DNA of 64,000 nt from NCBI RefSeq assembly GCF_026810505.1, contig NZ_CP101750.1, positions 2,261,448 to 2,325,447 on the forward strand, read 5' to 3'. Every line of letters starts with the position of its first letter. Position 1 is the first letter of the stretch. Under the pieces are notes generated by a model. That model was given only the letters and a program-made list of their open reading frames with translations. It had not been told where the DNA came from and did no database searches. The DNA comes from Streptomyces sp. Je 1-369. GTDB taxonomy: Bacteria > Actinomycetota > Actinomycetes > Streptomycetales > Streptomycetaceae. The position numbers were made by a program, and so were the translations under genes. Positions 63,304 to 64,000 of the stretch are shown one piece after another.

Positions 63304-64000
63304 GGCGTACGAGGTTTCCGCGTTGTTCGCCGATGCGGCCTGTGGTGTTGGTGGGTTGTTCGGGGGTTTGGAGGCCGAAGCTGGTGAAGGCGGTGCGTTG
63401 TGGTTGGGGGTAGGGGGTGCGGCCGGTGAGGTTGTTGAGGATGGTGGCGCTGCGCCAGGCGGCGAGGCCGAGGTCGGGGGTGCCGACGCCGTGGGTGTGG
63501 CGTTCGGCGTTCTGTACGTAGATGGAGCCGGTGACGGAGGGGTCGAGGACGAGTCGGTATTGGTCGTCGATGCGGGGGCGGGCGGAGGAGTCCTTGCGGA
63601 TGTAGGGGTCGAGGCCGGCGAGGAGTTGGTCGAGGGGGCGTTCGCGGTAGCCGGTGGCGAGGACGACGGCGTCGGTGGTGAGGCGGGAGCGGGTGCCTTG
63701 TTGGAGGTGTTCGAGGTGGAGTTCGACGCGGGTGGTGGCGACGCGGCCCGCGGTGCGTACGGAGACGCCGGGGGTGAGGGTGGCGTCGGGCCAGCCGCCG
63801 TGGAGGGTGCGGCGGTAGAGCTCGTCGTGGATGGCGGTGATGGTGTCGGTGTCGATGCCTTTGTGGAGTTGCCATTGGTGGGGGACGAGGCCGTCGCGTA
63901 CGGCTTCGGGGAGTGCGTGGAAGTAGCGGGTGTAGTCGGGGGTGAAGTGTTCGAGGCCGAGTTTGGAGTACTCCATGGGGGCGAACGCTTCGGTGCGGGC
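63293..64000 (-). CDS. Lysine/ornithine N-monooxygenase (IucD/SidA family), C-terminal part
   Basis: About 235 residues of the C-terminal half are visible; the N-terminal FAD-binding end lies beyond the window. The frame runs open to the last base. Typical motifs are FAPMEYSKLGLEHFTPDYTR, LTTDAVVLATGYRERPL (the ATGY loop of the family), RLVLDPSVTGSIYVQNAERH, and THGVGTPDLGLAAWRSATIL with the C-terminal substrate-side Gly-rich strand. Such flavoenzymes hydroxylate the side-chain amine of lysine, ornithine or diamines for hydroxamate siderophores. It may be desB of a desferrioxamine cluster, but neighbours that would prove this are outside the window. Confidence 0.88.
   Translation of the reverse strand, partial: ARTEAFAPMEYSKLGLEHFTPDYTRYFHALPEAVRDGLVPHQWQLHKGIDTDTITAIHDELYRRTLHGGWPDATLTPGVSVRTAGRVATTRVELHLEHLQQGTRSRLTTDAVVLATGYRERPLDQLLAGLDPYIRKDSSARPRIDDQYRLVLDPSVTGSIYVQNAERHTHGVGTPDLGLAAWRSATILNNLTGRTPYPQPQRTAFTSFGLQTPEQPTNTTGRIGEQRGNLVRLKT

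Overview
The window is a high-GC (about 70%) stretch of an actinobacterial chromosome. The start and ribosome-binding-site style, the strongly biased third codon positions, the many overlapping GTGA/ATGA stop-start junctions and the gene families all point to a Streptomyces core region (XRE/DUF397/ATPase cluster, DUF6343, SPW_0924-like miniprotein, SNF2 plus SWIM pair, PAC2, rpsA/polA/liv/pyk housekeeping genes). I see no insertion sequence, prophage or CRISPR array. The one mobile-like item is a helix-turn-helix/LAGLIDADG protein directly behind a tRNA-Leu gene. Products were recognised from protein sequence by eye, without database searches.

Layout. 0-6.7 kb: end of a CorA transporter, a CBS protein, a uridine-kinase-like protein, DUF2293 and DUF1772 proteins, then a WhiJ/AbaA-type regulatory cluster (DUF397 and XRE-DUF5753 in one direction, an RsbW-like ATPase and a small protein in the other) and a DUF899 protein. 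6.8-12 kb: a cytochrome P450, an endonuclease/exonuclease/phosphatase-family protein, a nitrobindin-like protein coupled to a 2H phosphoesterase, and DUF3574 and DUF4291 proteins. 12-20.2 kb: a translationally coupled SNF2 helicase/SWIM zinc-finger pair, then a secreted metallophosphoesterase, an MFS transporter and a TolB-like protein. 20.2-27.4 kb, all leftward: GH6 glycosidase, prolyl aminopeptidase, NarK-type MFS carrier, family-5-like uracil-DNA glycosylase, and a YfcC-type carrier overlapping an M20 peptidase. 27.5-34 kb: an S4 RNA-binding protein with a long glycine-rich repeat extension, methyltransferase, acyltransferase-like protein, DUF6343 protein, TPR protein, coaE, a PAC2 protein and a secreted beta-helix protein.

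34-46 kb: rpsA with its promoter, leader and terminator; a methyltransferase; hrpB; DUF3068 and SPW_0924-like membrane proteins; a secreted lytic transglycosylase; polA. 45.7-55.6 kb, all rightward: an FdhF/YdeP-type molybdopterin oxidoreductase, a hotdog thioesterase, two small exported or membrane proteins and a complete branched-chain amino-acid ABC transporter operon (livKHMGF) bounded by a strong hairpin. 55.6-64 kb: a PdtaR-type ANTAR response regulator, tRNA-Leu(CAA), the HTH/LAGLIDADG protein, pyk, a SIMPL protein, a Tat-exported 5'-nucleotidase, an SGNH esterase, a hypothetical protein and the C-terminal part of a siderophore-type N-hydroxylase cut by the window end.

Two themes stand out. 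First, tandem repeats are unusually frequent between about 6.7 and 34 kb. Many are in-frame (units of 6, 12, 18, 24, 42 and about 144 bp), placed in N-terminal tails, linkers and cytoplasmic loops; others (7, 8, 11, 15-16, 21 bp) lie in upstream regions. Second, the + strand is C/A-rich through the liv operon but G/T-rich from about 57.4 kb onward whatever the gene orientation, so a strand-composition boundary lies near 56-57 kb. The most distinctive loci are the repeat-expanded S4 protein, the SNF2/SWIM pair with its 14-residue repeat linker, the tRNA-adjacent HTH/LAGLIDADG protein, the phased 11-bp repeats upstream of the DUF899 gene and the triple Shine-Dalgarno/hairpin leader at 30.3 kb.
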